DNA of 36,950 nt from Prevotella pectinovora (GCF_000834015.1 NZ_JXQI01000056.1:1-36950), one strand, 5' to 3'. Shown: positions 1 to 7,515, counted from the first letter of the stretch. Translations and numbers: made by a program. The notes: a model not told the origin generated them from the letters alone.

Positions 1-13
1 AAAAAAAAAAAAA
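1..13. other. 13-base poly-A at the window edge, probable contig end
   Basis: The window begins with 13 consecutive A. In the GH31 reading frame this would encode a run of Phe directly after the nucleophile region, where family members normally continue with a helix. I read it as an assembly edge or low-complexity artefact. Confidence 0.55.
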
Positions 14-1454
14 GGTTGTTGAGGAGTTCCGGCGACATGTTCTCGTATTCGGCATCCATGTGGATATTCTCTCCGAAGTCGGTCTTTATACATTTCACTC
101 CCATATCGAGAAGATTCTTCAGCAGACCTTTATACCAGTTTGTCGCCTTCTCGCTGGTGAAATCAATGGTGCCGGCATAGTCGAGGGCTGAGAAGTTGGA
201 GCCTTCTGAATCCTGCTTTCTGGTGAGCTTGCAGATATAGTTGTTCTTGCGTGCCTCGTCAATCTGCTCTGCATCTTCTGCCACATACGGCAGCTGCCAC
301 AGCGACACCTTGAACCCTTTCTTGAGCAGTCCCTGCACAAAGGCTTTGGGGTCGGGGAAGCGTTCCTCGTTGAACTTCCATTCGCAGAGCCAGTCGGTCT
401 TGAACCATCCCGTGTCGAGATGTATCACATCGCACGGATAATGCTCCTTGCGCAGACGGTCGCAGATGCCGTTCACCTCGTCGGCACTGAAATATGTCAT
501 ACGGCTCATCCACACTCCGTAGCTCCATAGCGGCGGCATTGAGGGATAGCCGGTGAGGTCGCGATAGCCTCTTGTAATCTGCTCCACGGTGTCACCGCCG
601 ATGATAAAGGCGTCGATGAGAGCCTGGTCGCTGAGAAATTCCACCGACCGCGTTGACACTCCGGCGAGCGACAGCTTACTATATGCCGTGGTGTGATAGA
701 ACACGCCATACATGCGGCTGGAGATATAGAACGGTATGTTCTTGTATGTGCGGCGGTTGTTCACTCCCTGTCCGTCCTGGTTCTTCAGGAAGAAAGTCTG
801 GCCGCTGAGATCCATCTTCCCGAAGCGCTCCCCTGTTCCGGCGAAGCACTCGTTCAGCTTGCATTCGAACGACAACGTGGCACGCTCTCTCCTGCCGTTC
901 AGCTTGCAGTAAGCCAAAGGCAGGGCATCATAGCGTGGCGGCGAGAAGTGGTCGTAGGCGGCGAGTCTCACCTCATGTTTCCCGTCGGGATACAGTCGCA
1001 TGTCGAGTGTGTCCTGCGGGTCGGGCAGCAGCTCGCTCCATCTGTCGAGCACCGGCTGCTGCATGTTTATCACCGCCCTTCTCACACCAGCGCCGTCGGT
1101 AATGATCCATTGGTCATCCACGAACTCCGCTTTCAGCGGCAACCGTTTCACACGAGCGCTCATCTGCAGCATCTCCGAGGTGTCTGAGGGTTGCTCTCCC
1201 CCGCATCCCATGAAGAGGCGGAGGATTCCGGGTTCATATTGTCGTATCACGAGAGTCTGTGTCTCCTGAAGCACATCGGTGTCGGGAGCCATATCGTTGG
1301 CAAGCTGCTGTTTCTGGAAAGGCACCTCCACGAGGATGTCTCCATCCTTCTCTCTGACGGATGTCGGCTTGTATGCCTTCCACAGCGACTCATCTCTTTT
1401 GAGGTCTGTATCGAAATCCATGAAATCGAACAGATGGTAGTTTGTTGGTCTCAT
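1..1454 (-). CDS. GH31 family alpha-glycosidase (alpha-xylosidase-like), C-terminus missing at window edge
   Basis: The frame opens at the ATG at 1454 and stays open to base 1 with no stop, giving about 484 N-terminal residues. GH31 enzymes hydrolyse alpha-linked glucose or xylose by a retaining mechanism. An N-terminal beta-sandwich (roughly 1-260, with GTGERFGKMD and a YKNIPFYIS segment) precedes the TIM barrel, which has PPLWSYGVWMS, a VIHLDTGWFK strand and the signature KTDFGE. The nucleophile would be Asp459 (bases 78-80). The pattern is closest to YicI-type alpha-xylosidases, but other GH31 specificities cannot be excluded. No signal peptide is visible, so a cytoplasmic enzyme is likely. 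The acid/base Asp and the C-terminal domains are not in the window. It follows the beta-helix glycosidase gene by 35 bases on the same strand, so the two are probably co-transcribed. The last codons run into a 13-base homopolymer and are not trustworthy. Confidence 0.88.
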   Translation of the reverse strand, partial: MRPTNYHLFDFMDFDTDLKRDESLWKAYKPTSVREKDGDILVEVPFQKQQLANDMAPDTDVLQETQTLVIRQYEPGILRLFMGCGGEQPSDTSEMLQMSARVKRLPLKAEFVDDQWIITDGAGVRRAVINMQQPVLDRWSELLPDPQDTLDMRLYPDGKHEVRLAAYDHFSPPRYDALPLAYCKLNGRRERATLSFECKLNECFAGTGERFGKMDLSGQTFFLKNQDGQGVNNRRTYKNIPFYISSRMYGVFYHTTAYSKLSLAGVSTRSVEFLSDQALIDAFIIGGDTVEQITRGYRDLTGYPSMPPLWSYGVWMSRMTYFSADEVNGICDRLRKEHYPCDVIHLDTGWFKTDWLCEWKFNEERFPDPKAFVQGLLKKGFKVSLWQLPYVAEDAEQIDEARKNNYICKLTRKQDSEGSNFSALDYAGTIDFTSEKATNWYKGLLKNLLDMGVKCIKTDFGENIHMDAEYENMSPELLNNLFFF

Positions 1455-1489
1455 TCTGTATTGTTGTATTCTATTGTTTTAGTAGTGGA

Positions 1490-3334
1490 TTATCGCCTCA
1501 GTCTGCCGGCGGCTTCCTTCGTAGCCTTGTCCACCTTCGGTCCGTTGCCTTTTATCAGCATGTTCTTTCCCGGCTGGTTGTAGCCGAAGAGTTCCTTCGG
1601 ACACCAGTTGCCGGTGACGGTATATCCGTCGGTGGCCTCATCGAAATAGATGTAGAAGGCGCGGTCGTTGGTGGCGTATGGAGCCTCATGCAGGTCTTCT
1701 ATCCTGTTGTTCTTTATTTCTGATCCCGGCTGCGACGACAGGGTGTATATCCCTCCCACATCATAGAGCTGGCGGGCGAAGTCGTGCACGTAGTTGGCAA
1801 CAATCCTGTTGTTGCGCATCCCGCTCTCCCGTGGGGTCCATCCCCACCCCACGCAGATGCCGGAGTAGTTGAGATGGTGCACCTCGTTATGGCTTATCTC
1901 GATATTGCTGACGTAGCCGGCTGCTATTCCCACACAGCTCCAGTCCTCGTTGGCGGCGTCGCTCACCTCATTGTCGGTAATCGTTATGGCGTCGCAGAGA
2001 TCAGATGACACGAGCGGTTTGAAGGGCACATGGGTCTCGAAGCCTCCGTCGGGGAAATGTCCCACAAGGATTCCGGTGCCGCCGATGTCTGAGAAGGTGC
2101 ATCCGCTGACCGTGGAACGGGATGCTGCCAACTGATAGTCGAGTGCTGTCGCTCCGAGATGGACGAAGCGGCAGTCCTTGAAGTCTATGCCGCTGGCATG
2201 ACGGATGCTGACGGCAGCTTCAGGACGGGCTATCCAAGCCTGGTTCTCAAGCGATGCCTTCTCCGGCAGTCCCGGCTTCTGCAGCTTGTAGGCGTCTGTC
2301 ATGCGGAAACCGCCCTGCAGCGTCACCAGTCCTTCGTATAGCGGACGTGTCCATGCGGAGTGGGCGAAAGTGATATTCTGGAACTGTATGTCGTGTACCG
2401 TGCGCTCCCTCGTGCCGTCAACGGAAGCCAACGTTTCCATCACCGGCACTATGGCCTCGACTGTAGTCATGTCTTCTCCCTCTCGTGGCAGATAGTATAT
2501 CCTGCCGGAGGGATAGTCCTGATACCACTCTCCCGGAGCATCGAGCAGCTGTGGGGCGTTGACGAGGCAGAACGATGAACAGCCTTTCTCACCGTCTATC
2601 ACGGGTTGTGGCCATGGGTGTTCGAATTCAAGCTGACTTTCAGGTTCATGGAATGACACCTGAGTGTAGCCATTGCCGAGGGGCCGCATTTCCTTTACTC
2701 TCAATATTGCTATCGCCCACCGCTGATGAACGAGCATTTCGAGTTCTCCTGCGCCGGAGAGATCTTCTTTTGGCGTGGGTATAGTGATGGTGCGTGATGC
2801 CGCATCGAAGTCTTTCATGCGAATCATCTCGCCATAACGGCCCTGCTGTGCCCTGACCGCCTTGTTGCCGTTTACCCACAGCTGGCGGCAGTATACTATC
2901 CTGTTTCCGCTTCTTGGAGCGTCTGCCACCCACACGCGGCTACGGACATTCTCAGGAATCCTCGTGTCTGAACATCCCTTATGCCAGCCGTCGAGAGGCA
3001 TTCCTCCGCTTATCACCGTCGGTTTTCCGCCGTCATCACCGCATATCACAGTGGGTGAATCCGGTGTGCCGGAGTCTTCGGGGCGCAGGAACAGCGGTTT
3101 CTGCAGACGGTAGTCGCCGCCACTGAGGTGGATGCGGATGCCTCCAGCCGTTTCCTGTCTGTTGAGCCGGCGCCACTCCCTCGCCATCCTGATGGCGGCG
3201 GCAGGAGTGAGCAGAGGGGCACTGACTGTGCCAGGAGCGGCGTCGCTGCCTGTAGGAGCCACATATATGTCGCCTGCCATGACGGGTGTTCCCATAAGGA
3301 ACAGCAGGAGTGATGAGAATATTGTCTTTATCAT
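1490..3334 (-). CDS. Secreted right-handed beta-helix glycosidase, GH141-like
   Basis: 614 residues. Residues 1-20 form a signal peptide (MIKTIFSSLL, then GTPVMA) with likely cleavage before GDIYVAP, so the protein is exported. The mature N-terminus (IYVAPTGSD, then a PGT turn and an AIRMAREWR helix) and the following IRIHLSGGDYRL and RPEDSG motifs are typical of parallel beta-helix proteins grouped with GH141, a family with characterised fucosidase and xylanase members. The C-terminal half is a run of short beta-helix coils (for example GIDFKDCRFVHLG, SRSTVSGCTFSDIGGTGI, NIEISHNEVHHLNYSGI). The specific activity cannot be read from sequence. It lies 35 bases upstream of the GH31 gene and downstream of an AraC regulator on the same strand, so it probably belongs to a small polysaccharide-use unit. 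No SusC/SusD pair is visible. A polysaccharide lyase-like role is an alternative. Confidence 0.75.
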   Translation of the reverse strand: MIKTIFSSLLLFLMGTPVMAGDIYVAPTGSDAAPGTVSAPLLTPAAAIRMAREWRRLNRQETAGGIRIHLSGGDYRLQKPLFLRPEDSGTPDSPTVICGDDGGKPTVISGGMPLDGWHKGCSDTRIPENVRSRVWVADAPRSGNRIVYCRQLWVNGNKAVRAQQGRYGEMIRMKDFDAASRTITIPTPKEDLSGAGELEMLVHQRWAIAILRVKEMRPLGNGYTQVSFHEPESQLEFEHPWPQPVIDGEKGCSSFCLVNAPQLLDAPGEWYQDYPSGRIYYLPREGEDMTTVEAIVPVMETLASVDGTRERTVHDIQFQNITFAHSAWTRPLYEGLVTLQGGFRMTDAYKLQKPGLPEKASLENQAWIARPEAAVSIRHASGIDFKDCRFVHLGATALDYQLAASRSTVSGCTFSDIGGTGILVGHFPDGGFETHVPFKPLVSSDLCDAITITDNEVSDAANEDWSCVGIAAGYVSNIEISHNEVHHLNYSGICVGWGWTPRESGMRNNRIVANYVHDFARQLYDVGGIYTLSSQPGSEIKNNRIEDLHEAPYATNDRAFYIYFDEATDGYTVTGNWCPKELFGYNQPGKNMLIKGNGPKVDKATKEAAGRLRR

Positions 3335-3554
3335 TGTCTTGTAGGTAGTTTTTTACGAAGGGAAAGGACACAGTATAATAATCCTCACCCTATATATCAA
3401 GACGTTGGCACACGCCTCTTTGTAATGCTCTTTATCATGAAAAAATCCGACAGACAGGTTTTCGCTGCAAGCCGGAACTGGAATATATGAAGAAAGCGGC
3501 AGACTAATCCCCAAACGGTAATCAGAACGTTTGTGGTTAATGCCGCCGCACTCC

Positions 3555-4466
3555 TCACTTTGCATCGTCTTTCGGAACGGAATTCTGCAGTATGTATCTG
3601 TACTCCTTTGGCGATGCTCCGAAACGGCTCTTCACGAACTTTCCGAAGAACGAGATATTGGGGAATCCCAGGCTGTCGGCGATTTCCTTCACCGACATGT
3701 CGCTATATTTGAGTTTCTGGGTCACCTGCTCGGCTATATACTCGTGTATCCACTCCAAGGCTGTCTTGCCGCTCACCGACTTGCACACCGTTGAGAGATA
3801 TTTCGGAGTGACACAGAGCCGCTCGGCGTATGACTTCACGGAGCGGTCGCTACCGTTGACATTGGCAAGCATCTCTATAAAGCGATGGAACAGGAGTTCG
3901 CCCTGTCTGAAACCGGCATCCATCCTCTTGACATCCAGATTGGGGGCGATGATGGCGGCAAGCTCATAAAACATACAGTGGAACAACGACTGCATTATCT
4001 CCTTGTGGTAATAGCCGTGGGGATTGTCTATCTTGTAGCGTATGAGCGAATAGTATTTGTCGATGAGGAAGCGTGACTCGCCGGAGAGACGGATGACGGG
4101 GTTTCTCGCCACGTATGCCATGATGTTCCACACATCGCGGTTGATAATGAGACTCTTGCGCATCGCCTTGTATGACAGGGCCATGAGTTTCACCTCATAG
4201 TCGGGAGAACACTTGCTCTTGTTTATAAACGAGTTTGGCGGACATATCACCAAGTCGCCTGCCACAGCCTTCACGCTGACACCGTTGATGTCGCACTGCA
4301 TCTCTCCCTTCTCCACAAAGCCAATCGTCACCATCTCGAGTCTCACCGTGCGTTCCACATGGGCACGGTCATTGCTGTTGAGCAACACGATGTCGCCATC
4401 GGTATAGTTCACCAGACCTTTCTCCACGAGATAGTCAATATTCACGTTCAGCTCTTTCTCTTCCAT
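3555..4466 (-). CDS. AraC/XylS family transcriptional regulator
   Basis: 303 residues. The C-terminal ~95 residues (from about 209) carry the double helix-turn-helix of AraC proteins: first HTH around SYAERLCVTPKYLSTVCKS, linker WIHEYIAEQ, second HTH around SVKEIADSLGFPNISFFGKF, and the terminal FGASPKEYR motif. The N-terminal ~190 residues look like a cupin-type sensing domain (GDIVLLNSND, then VKAVAGDLVICPPNSF); its ligand is unknown. It is transcribed towards the beta-helix and GH31 glycosidase genes with a 220-base gap, so control of those genes is a reasonable inference. A -7 element TATATTTG lies on the minus strand about 95 bases upstream of the start. Confidence 0.88.
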   Translation of the reverse strand: MEEKELNVNIDYLVEKGLVNYTDGDIVLLNSNDRAHVERTVRLEMVTIGFVEKGEMQCDINGVSVKAVAGDLVICPPNSFINKSKCSPDYEVKLMALSYKAMRKSLIINRDVWNIMAYVARNPVIRLSGESRFLIDKYYSLIRYKIDNPHGYYHKEIMQSLFHCMFYELAAIIAPNLDVKRMDAGFRQGELLFHRFIEMLANVNGSDRSVKSYAERLCVTPKYLSTVCKSVSGKTALEWIHEYIAEQVTQKLKYSDMSVKEIADSLGFPNISFFGKFVKSRFGASPKEYRYILQNSVPKDDAK

Positions 4467-4560
4467 AAATATATCTGTCGTTAGATAAATAATTCTTTCC
4501 TAAGTGAAGGTAAAAGCATACCAATTTATTTTTTCACCGTCTCTAAAAATGTTCAGACCG

Positions 4561-4568
4561 CAAATATA
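4561..4568 (-). promoter_or_regulatory. -7 box of the AraC regulator gene
   Basis: The minus strand reads TATATTTG, a perfect match to the Bacteroidetes TAnnTTTG -7 element. No good TTTG is found 19 bases upstream, so the assignment rests on the -7 box alone. Confidence 0.45.
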
Positions 4569-4680
4569 GTCATATTTTCTTAAAACATTCTTTTTTCCAA
4601 AGAAAAGTGTTCAAAATATCCACAACTTGGAAATTAGGAACAGTATATCTGGCCGCTCGCTATTACTCATTAAAAGCCAA

Positions 4681-4725
4681 ACAAAATCCACTCTTCTAAA
4701 AATACAAAATACAAGCAAGCCCTAA
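4681..4725 (-). repeat. 45-bp dispersed repeat, copy 1 (inverted)
   Basis: On the minus strand this reads TTAGGGCTTG, then ATTTTG, then TTTTTAGAAGAGTGGATTTT. It matches 9945-9989 and 32863-32905 (both plus orientation). The 20-base segment TTTTTAGAAGAGTGGATTTT is identical in copies 1 and 2. Confidence 0.8.
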
Positions 4726-4746
4726 CGACCGATTCGGGTTTAAAAT

Positions 4747-4829
4747 GGGCACGATGCTTACCCATGTGGGGCAAGGTGCTTGCCCATCATGAGAACGCTG
4801 CTTACCCCGGATGGGCAGAATTGCTTTCC
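4747..4829. repeat. 22-bp phased dyad array (4 units)
   Basis: Units start at 4747, 4769, 4791 and 4813, exactly 22 bases apart. The best unit is GGGCAAGGTGCTTGCCC (4769-4785), an imperfect palindrome; neighbours are GGGCACGATGCTTACCC and diverged versions, separated by 5-base spacers. It is the same family as the array at 25,666-25,759. Weaker related sequence (TGCCCAATACA at 4836, TGCCAATACA at 4881) continues to about 4900. Confidence 0.8.
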
Positions 4830-4990
4830 AAAGGTTGCCCAATACAGGCATATATTTCCATGGTCGTGTTTACAGAGTTCTGCCAATACAAGCAAATTCC
4901 TGACATCAGCAAAACACCGTTTATTTTTGCAACCAAAATGACTGCCAATAAAAAAAGCCACCCTTGTGCTCTCATATTACCTTTTTTTCA

Positions 4991-4998
4991 TACTTTTG
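4991..4998 (+). promoter_or_regulatory. -7 box of the MetH-activation-like gene
   Basis: TACTTTTG matches TAnnTTTG exactly and lies 55 bases upstream of the ATG at 5054. A TTG at 4964-4966 could be part of the -33 element, although the 24-base spacing is longer than the usual 19. Confidence 0.5.
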
Positions 4999-5013
4999 CA
5001 TCTATAGACACAG

Positions 5014-5028
5014 CACAGACAGTCTGTG
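5014..5028. promoter_or_regulatory. Perfect dyad in the 5' leader, possible operator
   Basis: CACAGAC-A-GTCTGTG is a perfect 7-bp inverted repeat with a 1-base centre, placed 15 bases after the -7 box and 25 bases before the start codon of the gene at 5054. The position suits a repressor site or a small mRNA hairpin. Confidence 0.45.
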
Positions 5029-5053
5029 TGGCACGATAATAAACTACAACATC

Positions 5054-5749
5054 ATGTTTGAGAAACATCTGACTTACGACGACCTCGACATCACCGACCG
5101 CGAACTGCTCATACAGATGGGCTACGGGGAGGCGGAGGCTGACGACGACACCAGACTGGAGATTGAGAGGATGAGACAGAGGGTGAGGGGTATACTGAAG
5201 CCACGATTCTGCTTTCACATCGAAGAGGAGGGAGAACTGGACAGCCACTCTAAGACGCTCACCACCGGCGGACACACGTTCGGCATCGGACCGATTATCA
5301 CCTCACAGCTGCGCGGATCGGAGGCTTACGCATTTTTCGTGGCTACGAGCGGCATGGAGTTTGAAAGGCTGCAACGCCAACTGGAAGAGGAGGGCGATAT
5401 GGTGAGGGTGTTCATCGCCGATGCCATGGGAAGCGTGATAGCAGAGAAGACCGCCGACATCATGGAGCGCTGGCTGCAGGTGTTCATAAACGGCAGAGGA
5501 TGGAAACACACCAACCGGTTCAGTCCGGGCTACTGCGGATGGCACGTGAGCGAACAGCAGATGCTCTTCAGTATGCTGCCGGAGAAAGACCCTTGCGGAG
5601 TGAGGCTCACCGACTCGTCGCTGATGATTCCGATAAAGAGCGTGAGCGGTGTGACAGGACTCGGCAGGGAAGTGAAAAAGCTGGAATATACATGCGGATT
5701 GTGCAACTATGCCAAGTGTTACAAACGAAGGAAAAGGGAGCGGAAATAA
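5054..5749 (+). CDS. Stand-alone methionine synthase activation-domain-like protein
   Basis: 231 residues from the ATG at 5054; an upstream in-frame ATG at 4964 precedes the promoter and is not used here. The segment RFSPGYCGWHVSEQQMLFSMLP (from residue 155) and LTDSSLMIPIKSVSG (186-199) are characteristic of proteins related to the C-terminal reactivation domain of cobalamin-dependent methionine synthase (MetH), which uses S-adenosylmethionine to re-methylate inactive cobalamin. The catalytic and B12-binding modules of MetH are absent, so this is a separate activation subunit or a repurposed domain. The C-terminus has a cysteine cluster (Cys214, Cys217, Cys222) before a basic tail (YKRRKRERK), which could bind a metal or cluster. 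It is a lone plus-strand gene among minus-strand genes. No metH partner is in the window. Confidence 0.78.
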   Translation: MFEKHLTYDDLDITDRELLIQMGYGEAEADDDTRLEIERMRQRVRGILKPRFCFHIEEEGELDSHSKTLTTGGHTFGIGPIITSQLRGSEAYAFFVATSGMEFERLQRQLEEEGDMVRVFIADAMGSVIAEKTADIMERWLQVFINGRGWKHTNRFSPGYCGWHVSEQQMLFSMLPEKDPCGVRLTDSSLMIPIKSVSGVTGLGREVKKLEYTCGLCNYAKCYKRRKRERK

Positions 5750-5881
5750 GCGTTTGTTGTATGTATCCCACTTCTAAAGGTTTTTTCTATCTTGAGTTAA
5801 AGATAACAAAAGCGAACAAAAAAAAACGGTTTGAAAAAGACAAGGGATTGACTTTATTGCTATATTCGCAAAATACATAGA

Positions 5882-5953
5882 GATACACATTCTCAATCTA
5901 TTGTTAATAGGTTACCATGCCGGGAGGCATTGACCTATGTGTATCATTTTTTA
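5882..5953 (+). terminator. Multi-stem hairpin with T-tract downstream of the gene at 5054
   Basis: GATACACAT (5882-5890) pairs with ATGTGTATC (5937-5945), enclosing TAGGT/ACCTA and ATGCC-GGGA-GGCAT, and is followed by TTTTTT. It could terminate the upstream gene, although it starts 130 bases past its stop codon. A crossing 9-bp repeat, CAATCTATT (5894-5902) with AATAGATTG (5968-5976), would compete or form a pseudoknot. Confidence 0.45.
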
Positions 5954-6012
5954 GCAAAAAAAGTGGTAATAGATTGTTTGTAGTTACTGACGACGGCAAG
6001 TCGTTGCCGCAT

Positions 6013-6078
6013 TGGGGTGTCATAAGGTTAAAACTATTAAAGGATAACTATAAAATGACACCCCATTTTTTTATTTTA
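6013..6078 (+). terminator. Strong 11-bp stem with T-tract
   Basis: GGGGTGTCAT (6014-6023) and ATGACACCCC (6055-6064) are perfect inverted repeats, extended by one more T-A pair, with a 31-base loop. A T-rich tract (six or more T) follows. It resembles a terminator or the ends of a very short inverted-repeat element. A small hairpin CGGCAA-GTCG-TTGCCG (5994-6009) lies just before it. Confidence 0.45.
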
Positions 6079-6093
6079 TCCCCCATAGCTTCC

Positions 6094-6197
6094 TACTGTG
6101 CAGATGATTCCGCTGGCATCAGCCCTCTACCTGTGCAAATGATTCTACTGTCATCAACCACCTACCAGTACAAATGATTCCGCTGACATCAGCCCCC
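6094..6197. repeat. Three ~35-bp degenerate tandem units
   Basis: Units begin at 6094, 6128 and 6163. Each carries a TGTGCAGATGATTCCGCTG-like core followed by GCATCAGCC. The third unit runs directly into the GGGAGGG-type palindrome module. Confidence 0.7.
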
Positions 6198-6475
6198 ACC
6201 TATCCTCCCCCGTAGGGGAGGGACTGATTGCACAGGAGTATCGATTATTCTGAAATATCAATTGCTCTGGAGTATCTGAATTTCAACAACTTACCCACAA
6301 ACCGGAGTAACCTGCATCTCCCCTACGGGGGAGAACGAGAGGGGGCTGATGTCAATAGTTGGAGTAACCTGTTCCTTCCCTTTGGGAAGGTTAGGATGGG
6401 TTATCCTACGGGGGAGAACGAGAGGGGGCTGAAGTTCAGTTGCAGAGTAACTATTTTCCCTCCCTTTGGGAGGGC
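6188..6475. repeat. GGGAGGG-type palindromic module, locus 1
   Basis: The left arm GACATCAGCCCCC followed by CCTCCCCCGTAGGGGAGG faces a right arm CTCCCCTACGGGGGAG then GGGGGCTGATGTC, so the module has 13-bp perfect outer inverted repeats around a ~90-base unique centre. The right arm unit (GAGAACGAGAGGGGGCTGA) recurs at 6331 and 6414 with CCTTCCCTTTGGGAAGG between. The same arms occur at 26,243-26,480, and a related palindrome at 36,899-36,920. Confidence 0.75.
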
Positions 6476-6516
6476 CAGGGTGGGTTGTGTGGGTTGTGTG
6501 GGTTGCCCTGCCATCA

Positions 6517-7515
6517 TCACTCTTTCTCCGTTTCCTTATATATGATAGGATTTGCACCGCTGGTAAGGGCGAGGGCCTCAGGATGGTCCTTGATATAGGA
6601 GTCGATGTGGCGCATGCGCTTCTCCTCCAGAATCTCGTCAACGGCAATGAGGATTCCCGTCTCCTCCACGTCGCCGAAGCCATCGTTGATGGCGGTGCCG
6701 AAGAGTTTCATCGTAGGACTGAGGTTCATGTATGCGTTTACGAGCGGCGGGATATTGTAGCCCATCTTTCGTATCTCACGGTTGAGAATCCTGTAGTCTG
6801 CCTTGAAATCATCCTCGCAGAATATCTCTTCGAGTTCCTTCGGGTCTGTCTCTATCTTGAGCGGCTCCATCGGTATCACGAGGTTCTCCTTGTCGTCGAA
6901 ATGCTTCTTCAGGAAATACAGTATCATGTCCCTGCCCTTGCGGATATACGAGGGATACATGGTCATCTTGCCGAAGAAATACTTCACGTTCGGCATTATC
7001 ACGGTAAGCGCTCCCAGTCCGTCCCACAGGTTGTCGAGGGCAAAGAGGCTCTTGGCTCCCATTCTGGAGCTCTGATAAGGAAGCGCCACGAAGGAGCGAC
7101 CCAGCTCAATGGTCTGCGGCATGTATTCCTTCATGAACTTGTCGGAAAAATGGAACATGTGGCTCGTGGCGAGCACGGGCTGTCCGTTGGCGTCAACATC
7201 AACGTCGGTGCCAAGGATATAGCGATAGCCGCCGATGATCTCTTCAGCCTCCGGATTCCACACGATGAGCTGCTTGTAGCTGTTTGGCATGGTGTCGAAC
7301 TCATCGATATCCATACTCTTGCCGGTGCCGCCGCCAGCCTCTCTGAAGGCTATCTCACGAAGACGGCCGATTTCCTTCATCACGTTGGGCGCTTCATGAG
7401 CCGTTACGATATATATTTCGTTGTTGCTCTTGTTTGTCATTCGCAGCTGGCGCTCTGGAGTGAGCTCCTGCTTGAGCAATTCCTTATCTATTGGCTGGAT
7501 AATCTCTTGTTCCAT
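6517..7515 (-). CDS. glsB: GNAT-type N-acyltransferase, GlsB-like (glycine lipid synthesis)
   Basis: 332 residues. The protein matches the family often labelled 'putative hemolysin' (Acetyltransf_5), related to the ornithine lipid enzyme OlsB. Seen: IAFREAGGGTG (55-64), the GGYRYILG strand (95-102) and ELGRSFVALPYQ (137-148), a hallmark of the family. In Bacteroides thetaiotaomicron the homologous enzyme transfers a 3-hydroxy fatty acid onto the amino group of glycine, the first step to glycine lipids. Here it lies 78 bases downstream of a PlsC-type acyltransferase on the same strand, the pairing known for glsA/glsB. It probably acts at the cytoplasmic face of the inner membrane with acyl-ACP. 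The glycine substrate is inferred from homology and context; ornithine or another amino acid is possible. Confidence 0.7.
   Translation of the reverse strand: MEQEIIQPIDKELLKQELTPERQLRMTNKSNNEIYIVTAHEAPNVMKEIGRLREIAFREAGGGTGKSMDIDEFDTMPNSYKQLIVWNPEAEEIIGGYRYILGTDVDVDANGQPVLATSHMFHFSDKFMKEYMPQTIELGRSFVALPYQSSRMGAKSLFALDNLWDGLGALTVIMPNVKYFFGKMTMYPSYIRKGRDMILYFLKKHFDDKENLVIPMEPLKIETDPKELEEIFCEDDFKADYRILNREIRKMGYNIPPLVNAYMNLSPTMKLFGTAINDGFGDVEETGILIAVDEILEEKRMRHIDSYIKDHPEALALTSGANPIIYKETEKE

Larger units (their letters stand above)
4467..5053. other. 587-base intergenic region with repeats and divergent promoters
   Basis: This gap separates the divergent araC-type gene and the MetH-activation-like gene. 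It holds a minus-strand -7 box (4561-4568), one copy of a 45-bp dispersed repeat in inverted orientation (4681-4725), a 22-bp-period dyad array (4747-4829, fading out by about 4900), a plus-strand -7 box (4991-4998) and a short perfect dyad (5014-5028). No coding potential was seen. Confidence 0.7.
5750..6516. other. 767-base gene-free region rich in hairpins and repeats
   Basis: Between the MetH-activation-like gene and the convergent acyltransferase gene there is no credible gene. The first third (5882-6078) is a chain of inverted repeats with two T-tracts. The middle (6094-6197) has three ~35-base tandem units. The last part (6185-6505) holds GGGAGGG-type palindromes and a 9-base tandem (GTGGGTTGT, three copies near 6480-6505). 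Short open frames here are repeat-derived. Confidence 0.7.

Noticed and set aside
5917..6177. 86-residue plus-strand open frame
   Set aside because: Lies across the hairpin chain and tandem units; no start context and no recognisable protein features.
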